A stretch of DNA of 64,000 nt, from positions 62,114,803 through 62,178,802 of the forward strand of contig OX381710.1 of the NCBI GenBank assembly GCA_947462335.1. The letters are read 5' to 3'. This document shows positions 21,061-33,281 of this stretch, piece after piece; position 1 is the first letter of the stretch; every line of letters starts with the position of its first letter. The notes beneath the pieces are model-generated. The model was not told the DNA's origin and searched no databases. It saw only the letters and a list, made by a program, of their open reading frames with translations. Made by a program: the position numbers and the translations under genes. The stretch is from Harmothoe impar (lineage: Eukaryota; Annelida; Polychaeta; Phyllodocida; Polynoidae).

Positions 21061-23650
21061 CTGTAGGGTGTTTACCCACTGTATGAAATATACTTCGTGT
21101 AAAATTCTATATCCCCTCTCTGGAAGGATAAATTTGTCAGGAATACAATGCATGTCAATACATGTCATAGTTCTTGTGTGAGATGACCAAATGTGAGGCA
21201 AGGTTGGTGCTTTTACTGGAAAAGTTCCCTATACATAAGAGGGGAGAGAAGTGGTCAATTTGGATAAGTGCTAATTCAAACCAAACTGAATAGCCTGTTT
21301 AGGGAGCACCACTGCAGTTAGTAGTAACTCAGTACCAGGTCTATAACATGTGTATACCCTGCAAACAAGATCTCAGGCAGAACTTGTGCGGTTCTTGAGT
21401 CACAACTTGGGATCCCTGCGAGAATTGTGCACATATCTGGCACGAGAATATATGAACAGCTTTTGACTGTGTCATATTCTGTGGAATTCCACATTATTTA
21501 TATCAAACAGAACTTGGAAATTGAACGTTCGCAACTGGGTAGAATCTGGGTAGGTCACAATGACACAAGAAAGCCACGGGAATTGAACGTTCGTAACTGG
21601 GTAGAATCGGCAAACAGTAGAGGTTGTTATCATTAGGTATCCCACATAGTTTTAAGATACTCATGATAGAAAGTGATTTAAGCATCTATGAGAAGCCTAG
21701 GAAAGAACAATGAACAATAATGTTAATTGTTCAAAAATGCAACCAATAGTTTTTTTTAATATGATTTTTCCAAGAAAAAGAATATCGGTATTTTAGGGTA
21801 TTAAGTTAGAGCTTTTTGACAATAGCCATTCTGCCATTTTAAGGCCCAATCTATCTTTAGAAATATATGGTTAAGGGTATAATAACCTTCATTATATTAT
21901 ATCTACAACTTACATAGAGCATGTATAAATTTCCCCAACCCTTCAAAATTTGTATTTAATCATTTACAGGGGTTTAAAAATGGTAAAATCACCAAATTTA
22001 TGGTCCGACATTTTTGACGGTAGCCATTTGGCTGTTTTGAGCCCATACCTATCTTTAAGAAATATATGACTATAGGGGTATAACCTTTTTTATATCTTAT
22101 CTACAACTTACAGAGAGCATGTATGAATTTTCCCAGCCCTTTAAGATTTAATGATTTACAGGTGTATAAAAATGGCAAAAATCACTAATATTACAGGTTT
22201 CGCTTCATTCGTCACAGTCTACGACACAAAATCCCCAATATCTTTTTAACCACTAATTCGATCTCCTTGAAATTTAAAACCCAGCATACCAGTACTCTAC
22301 TGGTCCCTGCCATGGCCTTGCAATGACTGTATTCAGCTAGCTTAAAAAATGTAAAATTTGAGCCCCTCACCTAGGAAATATTCATTTAATGTTAAATTGT
22401 CAATTTACTAATTTTCCAAAACCAAGAATTGTATTTTAATGGCCCCAGTCTATTCATAGAAGTGTTATACATCGTTAATTTGCCTTCAGCCTTCACTAGT
22501 TCTAGTATTTCATATAAAATTGAATGTCTAAGGAAAATAATCCCCATATTCAACATTATATTAGCCTTGATTTTCCGATACAAGATTCAATTTTCCCATT
22601 TCACTATCCATAGTATTGCTTAGCTTTTTTTAATCCATGTTCTAGACAGTTAGTGAATATCATGGAATATTGATAATCCTCAGAATCGCGAATTAAAGGG
22701 CTTTCCAGCAGTGTTATTGCCATGTCTGTATCTTTAGGCCACTCCAAATAATATCCTTGTTTCTCATCACTGCGCGCGTCTCCAAAATCGTCCTTTGGGG
22801 ATTTTTTTTTCTTTTTTTGCAATTTATGGAAGAAAACATGATATAAATAGGATAATATGGGCATATTTGGTATTATATTGATTGCTGAAATATAAATTTA
22901 GTTTGCCAAAGATCCATATTTACTCACCCATTTGGTCACCAGCAAAAAAAAAAAATTAAAAAAAAAAAGCAAAAGAAAAAGCGCCCTCGTCATTTTTGTT
23001 AGGGCTTGGTGATGAGAAACAAGGATATTATCTGGAGTGGCCTTATTTGGGACGCCGCTACACGCATGGACAAAACGGCGGTTTTCTGTGTTTACTCACG
23101 ATTTTCCCCCCAGCGGAGGGCTCATGCGGGAGACCTATTATTATCATTCACTTTATCTAACACCTGAGCCTGAAGTGGGTTTCATGATTAATAAACAGGG
23201 AGAGGATCCCCAAAAAATATTAAAAGTGTGGGTACAAAGCAGTCTATACGAAAACTTTTTCACCATGAAGGACATTCGGTCCTGCAGATTTTATTTGTTG
23301 CAGGCCCGGCTTAATTTTTACAGGCCCAGATATCGGAGTACAATCTTGTTATTGAAAAGTAAAATGTACAGCAAGTGTTTGTACTGATAATCATACAGGT
23401 TCCCCTGTATGCTACAATTATATACATCATTTTGATATGTAAATTACTAAAGAACATATGTAGAAAATATGTTAGCTTTTTGTTTCATGCTGTAGAAACC
23501 TGAATAATGGTCTGATTTACAAGCCGTAAAAACTAGAATGTAGGCCAGGATCTCTACATTACAGCAAGCCATTCGGGCCGGCACTACACACCTGACTGCC
23601 GGACCAGCAGACGTTTTGCCGGCTATAGCCGGTGTCCGGCAGGTTTTCTT
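21061..23650. other. Non-coding stretch with local duplications and an inverted pair
   Basis: No gene is seen. A 24-base direct repeat (TTGAACGTTCG.AACTGGGTAG) is at 21522 and 21580. A diverged tandem duplication of about 190 bp covers about 21810-22190 (both halves have AGCCATT...TATCTTTA.GAAATATATG). A 34-base inverted pair lies at 22737-22770 and 23009-23042. A-runs occur around 22945-22980. Confidence 0.55.
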
Positions 23651-23659
23651 ATAGACTGA

Positions 23660-24633
23660 CAAAGACAATTGCTGGTGGCTGGGGTATTTAGATACTCAAC
23701 TGACTTCTGTAAACCACTCTGATTTTATGTAATCCCTGTCACAGCTGAAGTTCTTGTTTAATACAGCAACAAACAAAAATGGAATGAAACAGTCTAATCT
23801 TAAATGTTTGCATTATATGCCAATAATAAACTGCTATTTATATATTAACCAGATTTAGTGAATATTTAGGGGCGGGTCTAAAGAAACATTTCACAAGCAG
23901 AATATTTGGGGTAACTATTCACTTTTGCCACCAGGTGGCTGTAGTGTAGCCGCCTGCATCTGTCTGTATAGTTGAGGGAAAACTACATTATATTACACAA
24001 CCTAACATTATTGGTACGATCCTGTGTTAACATAATGAAAGAAAAGCGGTGTGGTATGCTTTTGCGTACCACCTGGGCGTGTGGTACATTTTTCACTGCT
24101 CTGGACCAATCAAAAGCCAGCATTTAGTCACGTGACAGCTAGGGCAATGTCGGCGATGTAAACAAAGCTCTTGCTGATATAACATCAATATTTCGGTGAT
24201 ATAACATCAAAAGTCGGAGATATAACATCAACATATGGTAGGGGGGTTAGATAAATGTCTTTGGATGGTGTAATAAATCTTGTATTGTATGCTAGGGTCA
24301 CGCATCTGACTTACAAAGTCAGATGCACCTCTGGCTGGTACATCCCATACGTGACCCCATCATACAATACTGGCTATGTATTACATTTAGTATGCTTAGT
24401 CATATTACTGTACTATGATTCCATCAACATTCTTCCAGCACTAGTTTTAATTTGATTGTTATATGGCTGTTGCTGGTAGTTAATTGAGTAGTAAAGTCAT
24501 GAAACAAATAAAACAAAGCTATTTATTATTGTGACATATCTTGTACAGATTCCCCATTGTCTGTAGGTTTTTATAGCCTGTATTAAATATAAGGCCAACT
24601 GAAATATCATTCTAAACAATAATCCCTTGCAGA
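23660..24633 (+). repeat. Segmental duplication copy B, downstream part, interrupted by LTR element 2
   Basis: Matches 8960-9674 of copy A. It has an extra stretch of about 385 bases (about 23998-24382) absent from copy A. At 24633 the match is cut by LTR element 2 and resumes at 33282. Confidence 0.78.
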
Positions 24634-25070
24634 TGTAATAAACGATACTTTGTGTCTCTATGATATTGGTAGAGTATCAATTAAAGAACAAAGTCAACAC
24701 AGTTCGGATCAAGTGTTACAAGTTGCAAATCAGGTTTATTCAAATAACCTAGACAAGCAGTATCTATGTGTGCGAACTCCCTATAGAGTTCGGAACGGGT
24801 CAGTAGGCTAATCAGCCGCAATGATCACGGGGTCTCCTCACCAGCGTGGCTCAGAGTAACCGACGAGTACCGTCAGATGCTGGGTATATATAGGCAGCCA
24901 GCCTGCGCACGCACACGCAGACCGGAAGCCTATAGCGACCCCTGTCCATACCCCAAGCCCGGGGTAGGTGTCGCCACCTACCGTCGGACTGAAGGGTTTG
25001 GACTGAGTTCACAACACAGCATCCAACAGCACTCGTCATATAACAAACCCGTATAACCCTAGCCCCTACA
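24634..25070 (-). repeat. LTR element 2, 3' LTR (element orientation)
   Basis: 437 bp with TG...CA ends on the minus strand. It differs from the other LTR at about five positions (for example 24720, 24836, 24907, 24989 and 25010 regions). Confidence 0.93.
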
Positions 25071-25266
25071 CTACCCCCTACCAGATAATAACCGGGAGGT
25101 AAATAATTAAGGTTAAAGTCCGAAAACACTTCGGACTGGCATTATCTTATAAATACCACCTTAGGGGTTTATTAGAGTTATACCTTACAAACAATATGAC
25201 GTATTCTGTTGAACACAATAAGGCATTAATTACACACATTTCTATACATATAGATCGTAATAACAA

Positions 25267-25971
25267 TTACGCCCCATTCCCTAGGATAGATGGAGTTAAC
25301 CTATACATATAGTATACAAACACTTGAAAAAGTACAGTGGTAGCCTTGGGATCGACCTTCTTCGGATCCTTGGATGCCGTTGCAGTGACAGCCTTAGAAT
25401 CCGTTTTCTTAGTACTCGCAGTACTACCCTTCTTCGGATCGGGCTTTTTAGGCTCGTCCTTTCCCGGTGGCTTCTTCCCAACACCCGCGTGCTTGAGCGC
25501 CTTGGTGCTAACCCTAGTATCGGACGACTTGGACCGATCTCGGGTAGCACCCTTACCACCGCGCGTCCTCGGACGTGAAGTGTCTGACTCACTGCCACTC
25601 TCCATAGACAGTTTACGAGCTACTGACTTCTGGAGGTTCGGTGAAATACTCAAACTGCACATCCGGGAGGGACGTACAGTAGTCTCGGAGGGTCCCGGCA
25701 CTACTTCGGAGTAGGCGATTCCCCGCAACATTCCGGAGTCCTCGCTGCCGTCGGGCGACGGAGACTTCCAAATCGGAGACACGGCCGGATCCACGGTTAG
25801 TTCCGCCAGCGTCTCGCTCAGCTCATCACCACTCGGGTTCTGAGAATCCATAAGCTCCTCGGTGGTGGATGCCACCTCGGAGTCTCCGGTGAGTTCGGAC
25901 TGACGGAGCTGTTGCTCGGCCATCCTCACTTCTGCGGTGTCTTTCGACTGGGAGTTTGACGGGGAAACCAC
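25267..25971 (-). CDS. Element 2 accessory 3' ORF, 234 aa, Ser/Lys-rich, unknown function
   Basis: This frame lies 3' of integrase and before the 3' LTR, where some Ty3 elements carry env. It has no signal peptide or clear internal membrane segment, so it does not look like an envelope protein. The N-terminal half is acidic (GDELSETLAELTVDPAVSP). The middle has SLSISPNLQKSVARKLSMES. The C-terminal half is strongly basic with RTRGGKGATRDRSKSSD and repeated K/P/T runs (KKPPGKDEPKKPDPKKGST). The last residues (LFQVFVYYMYRLTPSILGNG) are hydrophobic but short. A nucleic-acid-binding accessory role is a guess. Without relatives it could also be a chance or degraded frame. Confidence 0.5.
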   Translation of the reverse strand: MVSPSNSQSKDTAEVRMAEQQLRQSELTGDSEVASTTEELMDSQNPSGDELSETLAELTVDPAVSPIWKSPSPDGSEDSGMLRGIAYSEVVPGPSETTVRPSRMCSLSISPNLQKSVARKLSMESGSESDTSRPRTRGGKGATRDRSKSSDTRVSTKALKHAGVGKKPPGKDEPKKPDPKKGSTASTKKTDSKAVTATASKDPKKVDPKATTVLFQVFVYYMYRLTPSILGNGA

Positions 25972-26507
25972 AAGTTCCCCGCCGCCCTCTTTTGTCTCAG
26001 ACGAACCAGAAAAGAGTACTCACTGCTCACAACTCTTTTACCGACTTTTCTCCTCTTCTAACCGTCCAAATCACCGACTTCACCGCTGCCGACCGACACC
26101 ACGATTGACTTGGGAGAGCCCAAAATCAATATGGCGGTTCCCTCGCTTTTGTTTTTAAAACAAAGCGCATGCGCAGCGTCTCGCGTGATTGGACGCGATC
26201 CCGTTACCCGGTGTGACCCAATTACAGTTTAATCAGGTCACGACCTTTCCCGCCCGCAGCTTGGGCTCGAGGGATCACACTGCTACGTAGGCGGCTCACA
26301 AAAGTCAAAATATACTTCGAATAAAGAGCTCATCAGGAGTATTAGTGGATATATATGGGAAATCGAAGATTACCCCACCGGATTATCCGTCCACCACCCT
26401 CGGGGAGCACTCTTACATTCTTTTCTATTGACTCTGAGCGCCCCTGTCGGTAACATACATATAACATATAGAACAACACAGGACACCACACTCGTTGTGT
26501 AAACAAG

Positions 26508-27368
26508 CTAGGTTACAGCCCCTCTAGCCACCAGCCTTGGGCTTCGCCGAACGGGTTTACCGCCCGCCTCTCGTAACCTGGCCGAAGGACACTCGTTCTT
26601 AACTAAAACTCCAGCCTTGATTTTAGTTTTCCGTGCCCTTCTTCCTTCGCCTGCCGAGACTTTCTTTTTCACGGTCTTCCGGAGCTTCTTTCGTACCACC
26701 CTTTTAGGGGGATCCACCGACACCCCTTCCAAAGGTACAAATTTAGCCTCCGAATTTTCCTTCTCCACTGTTTCATAGGCAAATTTGAACCTCTCTCGTA
26801 GAGATTCCACAAACAGCACTGTACATGGTGCTTTTGGACTGATCCCTACCACTCCGAATACCAAATCCGCCGGCATGATCAAGTCCTCTCCGAACACCAG
26901 GAGGTTCGGAGTGCAATTCGTCGAAGTGTGGACCGTATTATTATACGCATGCACCACAAATTCGCACTGATCGTCCCAATCATCCATATGGGAGTTCACT
27001 AATGGCTTCAAAACCTGGATCAAGGTCCGATTGAACCGCTCCACCTGCCCGTCGGACTGTGGTCGGTACGGATTGGTCCGAGTTTTGCATATAGCCAACT
27101 GATGGCACATAGCAGCCCATAATTTTGACTCAAATTCTCTCCCTTGATCGCTATGTAACATCAAGGGAGCCCCCAGATGGAGGATCCACCCCTTTACCAG
27201 TGCTTCCGCACAAGTAGCAGCAGTATGATCCTCGAGTGGGTACACTCGGGTGCATTTCGTATAGTAGTCCGAGACCACCATCATACACGTATTACCTTTA
27301 GGAGTGGGTTTCACTCCACTGATAATATCCACGGCTATTCGAGCAAACCTCACCCCGAATAGCTCTTG
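26508..27368 (-). pseudogene. Element 2 integrase core and C-terminus, downstream of a nonsense codon
   Basis: The same frame as the upstream pol resumes directly after the TAA at 27369-27371. It has integrase core motifs: IAVDIISG, VVSDYYTK, SDQGREFESKLW and GQVERFNRTLIQVL, giving the D,D,E set. It ends with a basic tail (RRVRKKLRKTVKKK-like composition, then RRSPRLVARGAVT). Only one codon separates it from the zinc-finger part of integrase. Confidence 0.88.
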
Positions 27369-30137
27369 TTACAGTGGCAATTTTCCCAGTCCAGGACCAG
27401 GTTTGCCTAAACAACAGGCCGGACATGTCTCGATCCACCTTAAAAGGTCGCCGGACATTCCGGGCCAGTAATATCTTCTACTCAGCCGTTCCAAAGAGCG
27501 TTTCTTTCCGAAATGCCCACTAGTGGAATGGCCGTGGCAGTAGTACAGGATGTCTTTCCTCATAGCAGCAGGGATCACCATTTGTAATACCCTCCGCTTC
27601 CCGGGACAAGTCTTCCACCTGCACAACAACGAATCCCGAACCTCCAGTTCATGGAACTGAGCCAGGAAACGTCGCATTTCACGGTTTTCCAGTGATATTT
27701 CGGGTCTCACTGGACAGACCCCAGTAGGGACAAGCTCCCTCAGTCGTGCTATGGTAGGATCGGCTATCTGGTACGTCCTTATAGTGTCGGTGGACCAATC
27801 CAACCCATCATAAGGCAAACGCACACTCGCTACCACAGCATTGTGAGCACCACAATCCCCACACTCCGGACGCACACAACGGCGTACCGGACGTCGACTC
27901 AGACAGTCAGCATTAATATGCTTCGTGCCCGCTCGGTGCTGGATATGAGAGTTCTCCAGCCCGAACTCGCTGAGGTGGTTCAACCACCGACCAATCATTC
28001 CCTCCGCGTCCTTAAAATTAAGGAGCCACCTCAAGGCCGAATGATCAGTTCGGAGTGTGAAATTCCCTCCATATAAGAAGTGCCGAAACTTCTTCGTGTA
28101 CACCACTACTGCGAGCAGCTCTCGCTTGGTAGTACAATAATTTCTCTGTGCCTTGTTCATACTGTTACTAGCAAACGCCAGCGGGACCTCTACTCCGTCC
28201 TGGATTTGGGACAATGCGGCCCCGGTGGAGATGATCCGGCCCAAATAGACCATGGACTTCCGAAAAAGTTCACATTTCTTCGGCTTTAATGTCAAGCCAT
28301 TGGACCAAATTCGCTCCAATACCTCTCCAAGGTTCAACGCACACTCTTCAAACGTCTTGCCGAAAACAATGACATCATCCAAGTATACCAAGCACTTGCG
28401 CCACAACAGATCACTCAACAGAGTTTCCATCATAGCCTCAAAAGTGGCCGGGGCGTTGCACAACCCGAAGGGCATCAGCTCAAACTGATACAGTCCAATG
28501 TGACTTGTAAAAGCCGTTTTCTCTTTATCCTCCTCCTTCATCCCGATCTGCCAATATCCGGACTGCAAATCAAGGGTGCAGAACCATTGGTTCCCACCCA
28601 AAGAGTCCAGGGTCTCATCAATCCGGGGGAGAGGATATGCATTTTTCTTGGTTACCCCATTCAGGCGCCTATAATCGATACAAAATCGGATAGACACGTC
28701 CTTTTTAGTAACCATCTGGACCGGACTGGACCAGGGGCTAGTGCTAGGCACGATCACCTTCTGTTCCAGCATGGTCTTCACTTGTTCCTCAACAACTCCT
28801 TTCTTACCCAACGGCAAGCGTCGGTAAGGCATTTTGAACGGCTGTGCATCTCCCGTATTGATAGAATGCAACACTTTGTCGGTTCGGCCCAAAGGCTCCC
28901 CCTCCACCTGCCATGCATCCTGATACTTCACTAACAGCCTCCTCAGGGAGTCGAGATCCCTCCGATCCGTCAGATCCGTTTCGGAGATCATTTTCTCGAG
29001 TCCCGCACTCAAAGCGGTCGCAGAAGGGTCACCCTTCATGCTCACCTGCCCAGCAGGCATCACCGCCTCACTGGTGAACACCTTCCCCAGTACTGTATCT
29101 TTCTTTAGATACTTCGGTTCCAACCCGGGGTTAGAAACCGGCACCACGGTCCAAGCACCATCACCCACCAGGGTGTCCATGCCTGTCAAACCGATGCTAC
29201 CCAACATGGCCACATCCAGCTCCACAACTGCCTCTTCCTCTCTCCTAAGCCCCTTGCTTCGGACCAGCACGTCACACGTCTGTCCGGGAGGAATCTTTAC
29301 AGTTTGGACCACCGTTGCCACTGTTGACACTTGTCGGAGCACACATTGCTCCACCGCACGGTACGGGTGCTCTATCAGGAGTACCCCTGTACCAGGATTC
29401 AGGACCGCGTCATACAACGCCGAAAAATCCAATCCCAGTATACCGTCGTCTGCAAATTCCGCAATGGTGGGAGAAGCCACATACTCCTTCCCCCCAATTC
29501 GGAGCGGTATGAACGCGCGCCCATACGTCTGCATACTCGACCCATCGGCCGAACAGGCGTTTACCCTCATTTTGAAGTTATCACGACTGTCCGGCATAAG
29601 AGCATAGAAGTTAGAGGAGATAAAGGAGTGGCTAGCTCCCGTATCTACTAAAAATTCGCCCGCTCTACCGGCCACAGTAACAGACACATACCACCGCCTC
29701 CCCCCCAGCGGAGACGGGTTTACAGTGAAGCGTTTAAAATCCTTCGGAGCAGCCAAATCAAGGCCATGTTTCTTCAAATGGTCGAAACATGGATGATCCG
29801 GGGAAAGCTGGGTACTCCCTACCCACACGGTGTCTGTGACAGCCGCAACTTCCTCGTTCCTATCCGTAATGGGCCTCCCTGCCTCATTGCCGGGCAACTG
29901 TTGGACTGGAATGTTAACCAGGCCGGCATCCGAGCCCCTCAAGCTCGAAGCCACCCCTGATTCCCTTCCTGCCTTCGGAATTTCACTAGGCTCTACCTCT
30001 CTGGTATGTTGGCGTACTTCATCTCCAGGGGTCGTCCGCTCGCCTTCTCGGACTACCCCCTCTAGTTTCCCTCCTTTCCAGGAACTTTCGGACTCGGAGC
30101 TGTACACTCCGCAGCAAAGTGACCGATCTCCAGGCAC
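27369..30137 (-). pseudogene. Element 2 pol: protease, RT, partial RNase H, integrase zinc finger (922 codons)
   Basis: The frame overlaps the end of gag by 76 bases in the -1 frame, the usual arrangement for frameshifted pol expression. Protease has LVDTGASHSF (DTG at about 165). RT has SIRFCIDYRRLN, FCTLDLQSGYWQI, FELMPFGLCNAPATF and YLDDVIVFG (about 585). After MVYLGRIIS the sequence jumps at about 28230 to TGAALSQIQDG. The RT thumb/connection and the start of RNase H, including its first catalytic Asp (TDAS), are missing, yet the frame stays open. RNase H then resumes (NYCTTKRELLAVVVYTKKF). The integrase H-H-C-C finger follows (CHGHSTSGHFGKK, then ETCPAC). The frame ends at a TAA inside integrase. 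Confidence 0.9.
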
Positions 30138-32740
30138 CTATAGCACTTGGCGGTCCTCCGATTGATCTTCCTCCTGTTAGGCTGTGTAGCCCCCTGAATG
30201 GAAGTCGTCATCTTCTCAAACAGCGCTGTGAAAAACGCTGCGTCCATCACCGGAGCTTTCGGATCCGATGACTCCTTCTTCGGAGGAGGGTTTCCACCCC
30301 CTTCCGGCTTCTTATTCTTCCACGGTGGTTTAGAGGAATTCCCATTCCTCTTAAACTGAGCCGCCGTAGCTATCGCCCCCTCTTCTTCACTGCCCGAACC
30401 ATCAGACTGCTCCGGAGAACATTCTATAATGGCCGAGGCCCGGGTAGGCATCCGGTCCCCCAACAGTGACTTTTTGAGAGCATGTATGTCGATGGCCTTA
30501 AAAAGGTCATCCAACGACGTATCTGCTCTCCACGTATCATACACCGTTTGTTGTATTTCTGGATCTCTCAGTCCAGCGACGAACTGAGAGAACAATTCCT
30601 TAGAGAATAAGGCATCATGGATTCCTGAAGCAGGATGTACCTTCTTCAGGAGTCTCATCAGTGCAAGTCCGAAAACCCTCGGGGCTTCGTTCTTGCCTTG
30701 CACTCGCTTCTTAAAAGCGATCATCGGATCAATCCGAGCGGAGTCTCCGTACAGGATGGTTCCGATCTCCACTAGCTGTTTGAAAGTGCCGCGGGGTCCG
30801 CATTCATCTTTCCAGTGCTCAACTGCCATCAGGCCATCTCCCAGGCGCAATCCCTTACAGACGTACGGGATTGCATCTTGTTGATCCCACCCACTGAGGT
30901 TGATATCCTCAACGGTGGCTCCCAACCAGTCTTCCCAAGAGTTTTTCTGCCAGTAGGGAAAAGGCTCGCTAGCTATACGTCTAGCAGCGTTGGACGACCC
31001 CCTAATTTTAGAGGTTATCGCCAGGCATTTAGAAATGGAAGCCGAAGCGTCCTTTTCTGTACCCACATTGTGCAATCCGATCCCAGCAATTGCGGGGTTC
31101 GTATCGTACAATTCTTGCAATTCTGTACTCAGAATTGTTCTTCTCGGAGCCTTCCTAGGACTCTTTGTCCCAGGAGTCGCCCCCAGGGTAGCGCCCATGG
31201 CAGGCAAGCTATTCTGTCTGTCCAGGTAGGCCTGGTAGGTACCATACGACACCAAATCTGTAGTGGGGTCCACACCTTGACTGAACCACCAATTTTTCTC
31301 CAGATCAGTCAGGTACTGGCACTGCTGGGCCAGAGCAAGCAATCGCTGATGCTCCGACTTTTCTCTTTCCAATTCCTTGGCCTGTTTCTCAGCTTCCTCC
31401 TCTTGCTGAGCTTTCTCCAGTTTAGCTTTCGCAGCTTCACCGGCCGCTCGGAGCCCTTCCTTTCGAGCTCTCAGAACCGCCGCCTCCTGCTCCGCTAATT
31501 CTTCGGCGAGGGCTGCATTTTCCCTCATGCGTTTCTGCTGTTGTTCTAGAGCAGCCTGCTGTTTGCGATACACATCTCGCCTTTCCAATTCCAAGTTTTT
31601 CTGTTCATGGAACAGTATATTCGCTTGGCATTCTCGCCATTGCGACAAACTCGAGGGAGTTAGGTCGGTCTTGGCCGCCTTCTCTTGTTCGGCTGCTTTC
31701 TTCAAGCGTTCCGAATCCAGTTGTTGCTTATCCAGTTTCAACTGGGATCGTGGACTCCGGACCAATTCCGACAACGACCTTCCCCTACCCGCCGGGTTTA
31801 CACCTGTCGGAGCTGAAAAGACCTGCTTCGGAATCGGACGGATACCACTGATACCCACCCTTGGTGAGTAATCACTCGCCCTACCTCTACCTCTTGCCCG
31901 GCCCACTTTGAGTGGTCGTCCTGGCGTTGAAGTAGACAAGGCAGCTTCTATGGTTACCCCACGTCCCAAAGGCAGATTCGGGGTGTCCGTAAAACTCATG
32001 TAATGAGGACCTTTCGGACTGCCATTATCAGCGGAAGCGTATGAGGTACTGCTGTCCTGCATACTATCCCGAGTCTCTGATAAAAACTGCTGTAAAGCAT
32101 TTCTTTTTGCTTTCAGAATGTCACACTCCGTAACCAGGCTTCGGCGAACCTCATGTAGGTCTTCCGTGTCCCGAACAAGTTCTGATCGGGCCCCTTCTGC
32201 TTCAGAGATTACGGCATCTCGGGCCGCGCAAATCTGGTTGAGCTCCGTGTTTGCATGGGCAAACTCGGAACGGACCCCCTGCAGATCAGCTTGTTTCTGA
32301 TCGAACTCCAAGCGGACCATGCTAAGGGCTTGCACCAGCTTTTCGTTCTCCTCTAACAAGGTTGACAGCCTTGCATCTTTTTCCTTGATTTTGGAAGCCC
32401 TGTGTGTGACTGCACCTTCCAATGCAATCAGACTGCTTTTCCATTCATTTGACTGTTTCTAAATGGTCAACAACTCCATTTGAGCCATCTGCACACGTTC
32501 CTGTACCCTGGCCTCTCTCATGTCGTCGAACCGACGCTCCTCCAAGAGAGCAAACCTCCGAGGGGTCGGAGCGGCTGCTCTTGACCCACCAATGTTGAAC
32601 ATTGACAGGTTCATTTCCTCTAATGAGCGACTCATTACTACGGGACCTCTGGATCCCATTGATGCGCCTGTTCCGGATGGAACATTCGCACTCCTGGGGG
32701 TATCTGCCTCATCTGCGGCACATAACCCCTCCGGTGACAA
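30062..32740 (-). pseudogene. Element 2 gag with one in-frame TAG, CCHC knuckle
   Basis: Two pieces in the same frame, 32740-32459 and 32458-30062, are separated only by a TAG at 32459-32461. The N-terminal part is a long coiled coil (LSTLLEENEKLVQALSMVRL and an E/K-rich region at about residues 230-360 of the larger piece). The capsid-like part includes GDGLMAVEHWKDECGPRG and FVAGLRDPEIQQTVY. A single zinc knuckle CYRCLEIGHFAAEC lies near the end. The protein would package element RNA. The upstream piece could instead be read from an internal start, so the TAG may not abolish all gag. Confidence 0.85.
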
Positions 32741-32831
32741 GGCTAGTGCCTCATCGGGAGACCTCGCTGCTCCGTCCAGAGCACGAGGTCTGTGCTACTG
32801 CACAGGCTAACCTGCGTTTCACTCAGAACTG

Positions 32832-32843
32832 GTCACGGCACCA
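32832..32843 (-). promoter_or_regulatory. Element 2 primer-binding site (tRNA-His type)
   Basis: The plus strand reads GTCACGGCACCA, which equals the 3' end of animal tRNA-His including CCA. On the element strand this is TGGTGCCGTGAC, one base after the 5' LTR. Confidence 0.75.
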
Positions 32844-32844
32844 G

Positions 32845-33281
32845 TGTAATAAACGATACTTTGTGTCTCTATGATATTGGTAGAGTATCAATTAAAGAAC
32901 AAAGTCAACACAGTTCGGATCAAGTGTTACAGGTTGCAAATCAGGTTTATTCAAATAACCTAGACAAGCAGTATCTATGTGTGCGAACTCCCTATAGAGT
33001 TCGGAACGGGTCAGTAGGCTAATCAGCCGCAATGATCACGGGGTCTCATCACCAGCGTGGCTCAGAGTAACCGACGAGTACCGTCAGATGCTGGGTATAT
33101 ATAGGCAGCCAGCCTGCGCGCGCACACGCAGACCGGAAGCCTATAGCGACCCCTGTCCATACCCCAAGCCCGGGGTAGGTGTCGCCACCTACCGTCGGAC
33201 TGAAGGGTTCGGACTGAGTTCGCAACACAGCATCCAACAGCACTCGTCATATAACAAACCCGTATAACCCTAGCCCCTACA
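32845..33281 (-). repeat. LTR element 2, 5' LTR (element orientation)
   Basis: 437 bp, about 99% like the other LTR, followed by the target-site copy CAGA at 33282-33285. Confidence 0.93.

Larger units (their letters stand above)
24634..33281 (-). mobile_element. LTR element 2: 8.6-kb Ty3-like retrotransposon with accessory 3' ORF, defective
   Basis: LTRs of 437 bp lie at 24634-25070 and 32845-33281; I count about five differences, roughly 1%. The target-site duplication CAGA is at 24630-24633 and 33282-33285, and copy A of the duplication (CCCTTGCAGACAATAATCGG, 9661-9680) shows the empty site. Read on the minus strand the LTR begins TGTAGGGGCT and ends TTTATTACA. A primer-binding site complementary to a tRNA-His 3' end lies at 32832-32843. 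A purine run GGTAGGGGGTAG (25071-25082) precedes the 3' LTR. Gene order on the minus strand is gag, protease-RT-RNase H-integrase, then an extra ORF. Defects are a TAG in gag, a TAA in integrase, and a deletion across RT thumb and early RNase H. Confidence 0.94.
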
